A DNA stretch of 6,373 nt. Source: Prevotellaceae bacterium. GTDB taxonomy: Bacteria; Bacteroidota; Bacteroidia; Bacteroidales; UBA932. The translations under genes and the position numbers were made by a program. Position 1 is the stretch's first letter; every line of letters starts with the position of its first letter. Under the pieces are notes generated by a model. It saw nothing but the letters and a program-made list of their open reading frames with translations, did no database searches and was not told where the DNA came from. Below, one piece after another: positions 6,306-6,373 of this stretch. The stretch is taken from contig JAISDK010000286.1 of NCBI GenBank assembly GCA_031264875.1, forward strand, positions 1-6,373. The letters run 5' to 3'.

Positions 6306-6344
6306 GTCTTAAGGACTTTAAAGTCCTTAAAGACTTTAAAGTCC
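6306..6344. repeat. Overlapping ACTTTAAAGT palindromes at the right edge
   Basis: GACTTTAAAGTCC occurs at 6314-6326 and again at 6332-6344, 18 bases apart. The first lies inside a perfect 22-bp palindrome (6309-6330, TTAAGGACTTT and its complement), which extends to a GTC/GAC pair at 6306-6308 and 6332-6334 if one base is bulged. A related 11-mer, TTAAAGTCCTT, occurs at 6017-6027 beside module copy 2. This could be a terminator for a gene outside the window or another repeat module. Confidence 0.6.
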
Positions 6345-6373
6345 CTATAAAATAAAATACTTATAAGCAATAG

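Overview
The window looks like chromosomal DNA from a member of the Bacteroidota, probably Bacteroidales. No recognisable Shine-Dalgarno sequence precedes any of the three genes. A candidate promoter has the Bacteroidota-type -7 box (TAnnTTTG). The three proteins also read like Bacteroidota members of their families. This placement is inferred from style; there is no rRNA, tRNA or other marker gene.

Layout. Positions 1-131 hold no gene I can support. A strong stem-loop at 132-183 has the geometry of an intrinsic terminator for minus-strand transcription. Three minus-strand genes follow, filling 255-5676. In transcription order (right to left) they are a 1-acylglycerol-3-phosphate acyltransferase (plsC, 4885-5676), a RecB/AddA-type helicase-nuclease (1628-4888), and a Tat-signal Gfo/Idh/MocA-family oxidoreductase (255-1580). 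plsC and the helicase overlap by 4 bp (ATGA), and the helicase and oxidoreductase are 47 bp apart. A single transcript from a promoter near 5731-5760 to the terminator at 132-183 is the simplest reading. The three products do not share an obvious pathway: they cover membrane phospholipid synthesis, double-strand-break processing and a probably exported sugar-type dehydrogenase. The operon may therefore be one of position rather than of function.

The last ~700 bp (5677-6373) contain no convincing gene. From 5873 to the right edge this stretch is packed with palindromic repeats: a 43-bp hairpin, a two-module unit repeated in tandem, a 58/57-bp inverted-repeat pair around a perfect 36-bp palindrome, and a pair of ACTTTAAAGT modules. 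An 11-bp core, CGTCnnGTTAA, occurs six times in this cluster. It is the most unusual part of the window and looks like a nest of REP/MITE-like elements. I see no transposase, CRISPR array, toxin-antitoxin pair, defence system or RNA gene, and I do not claim a new biological system here.
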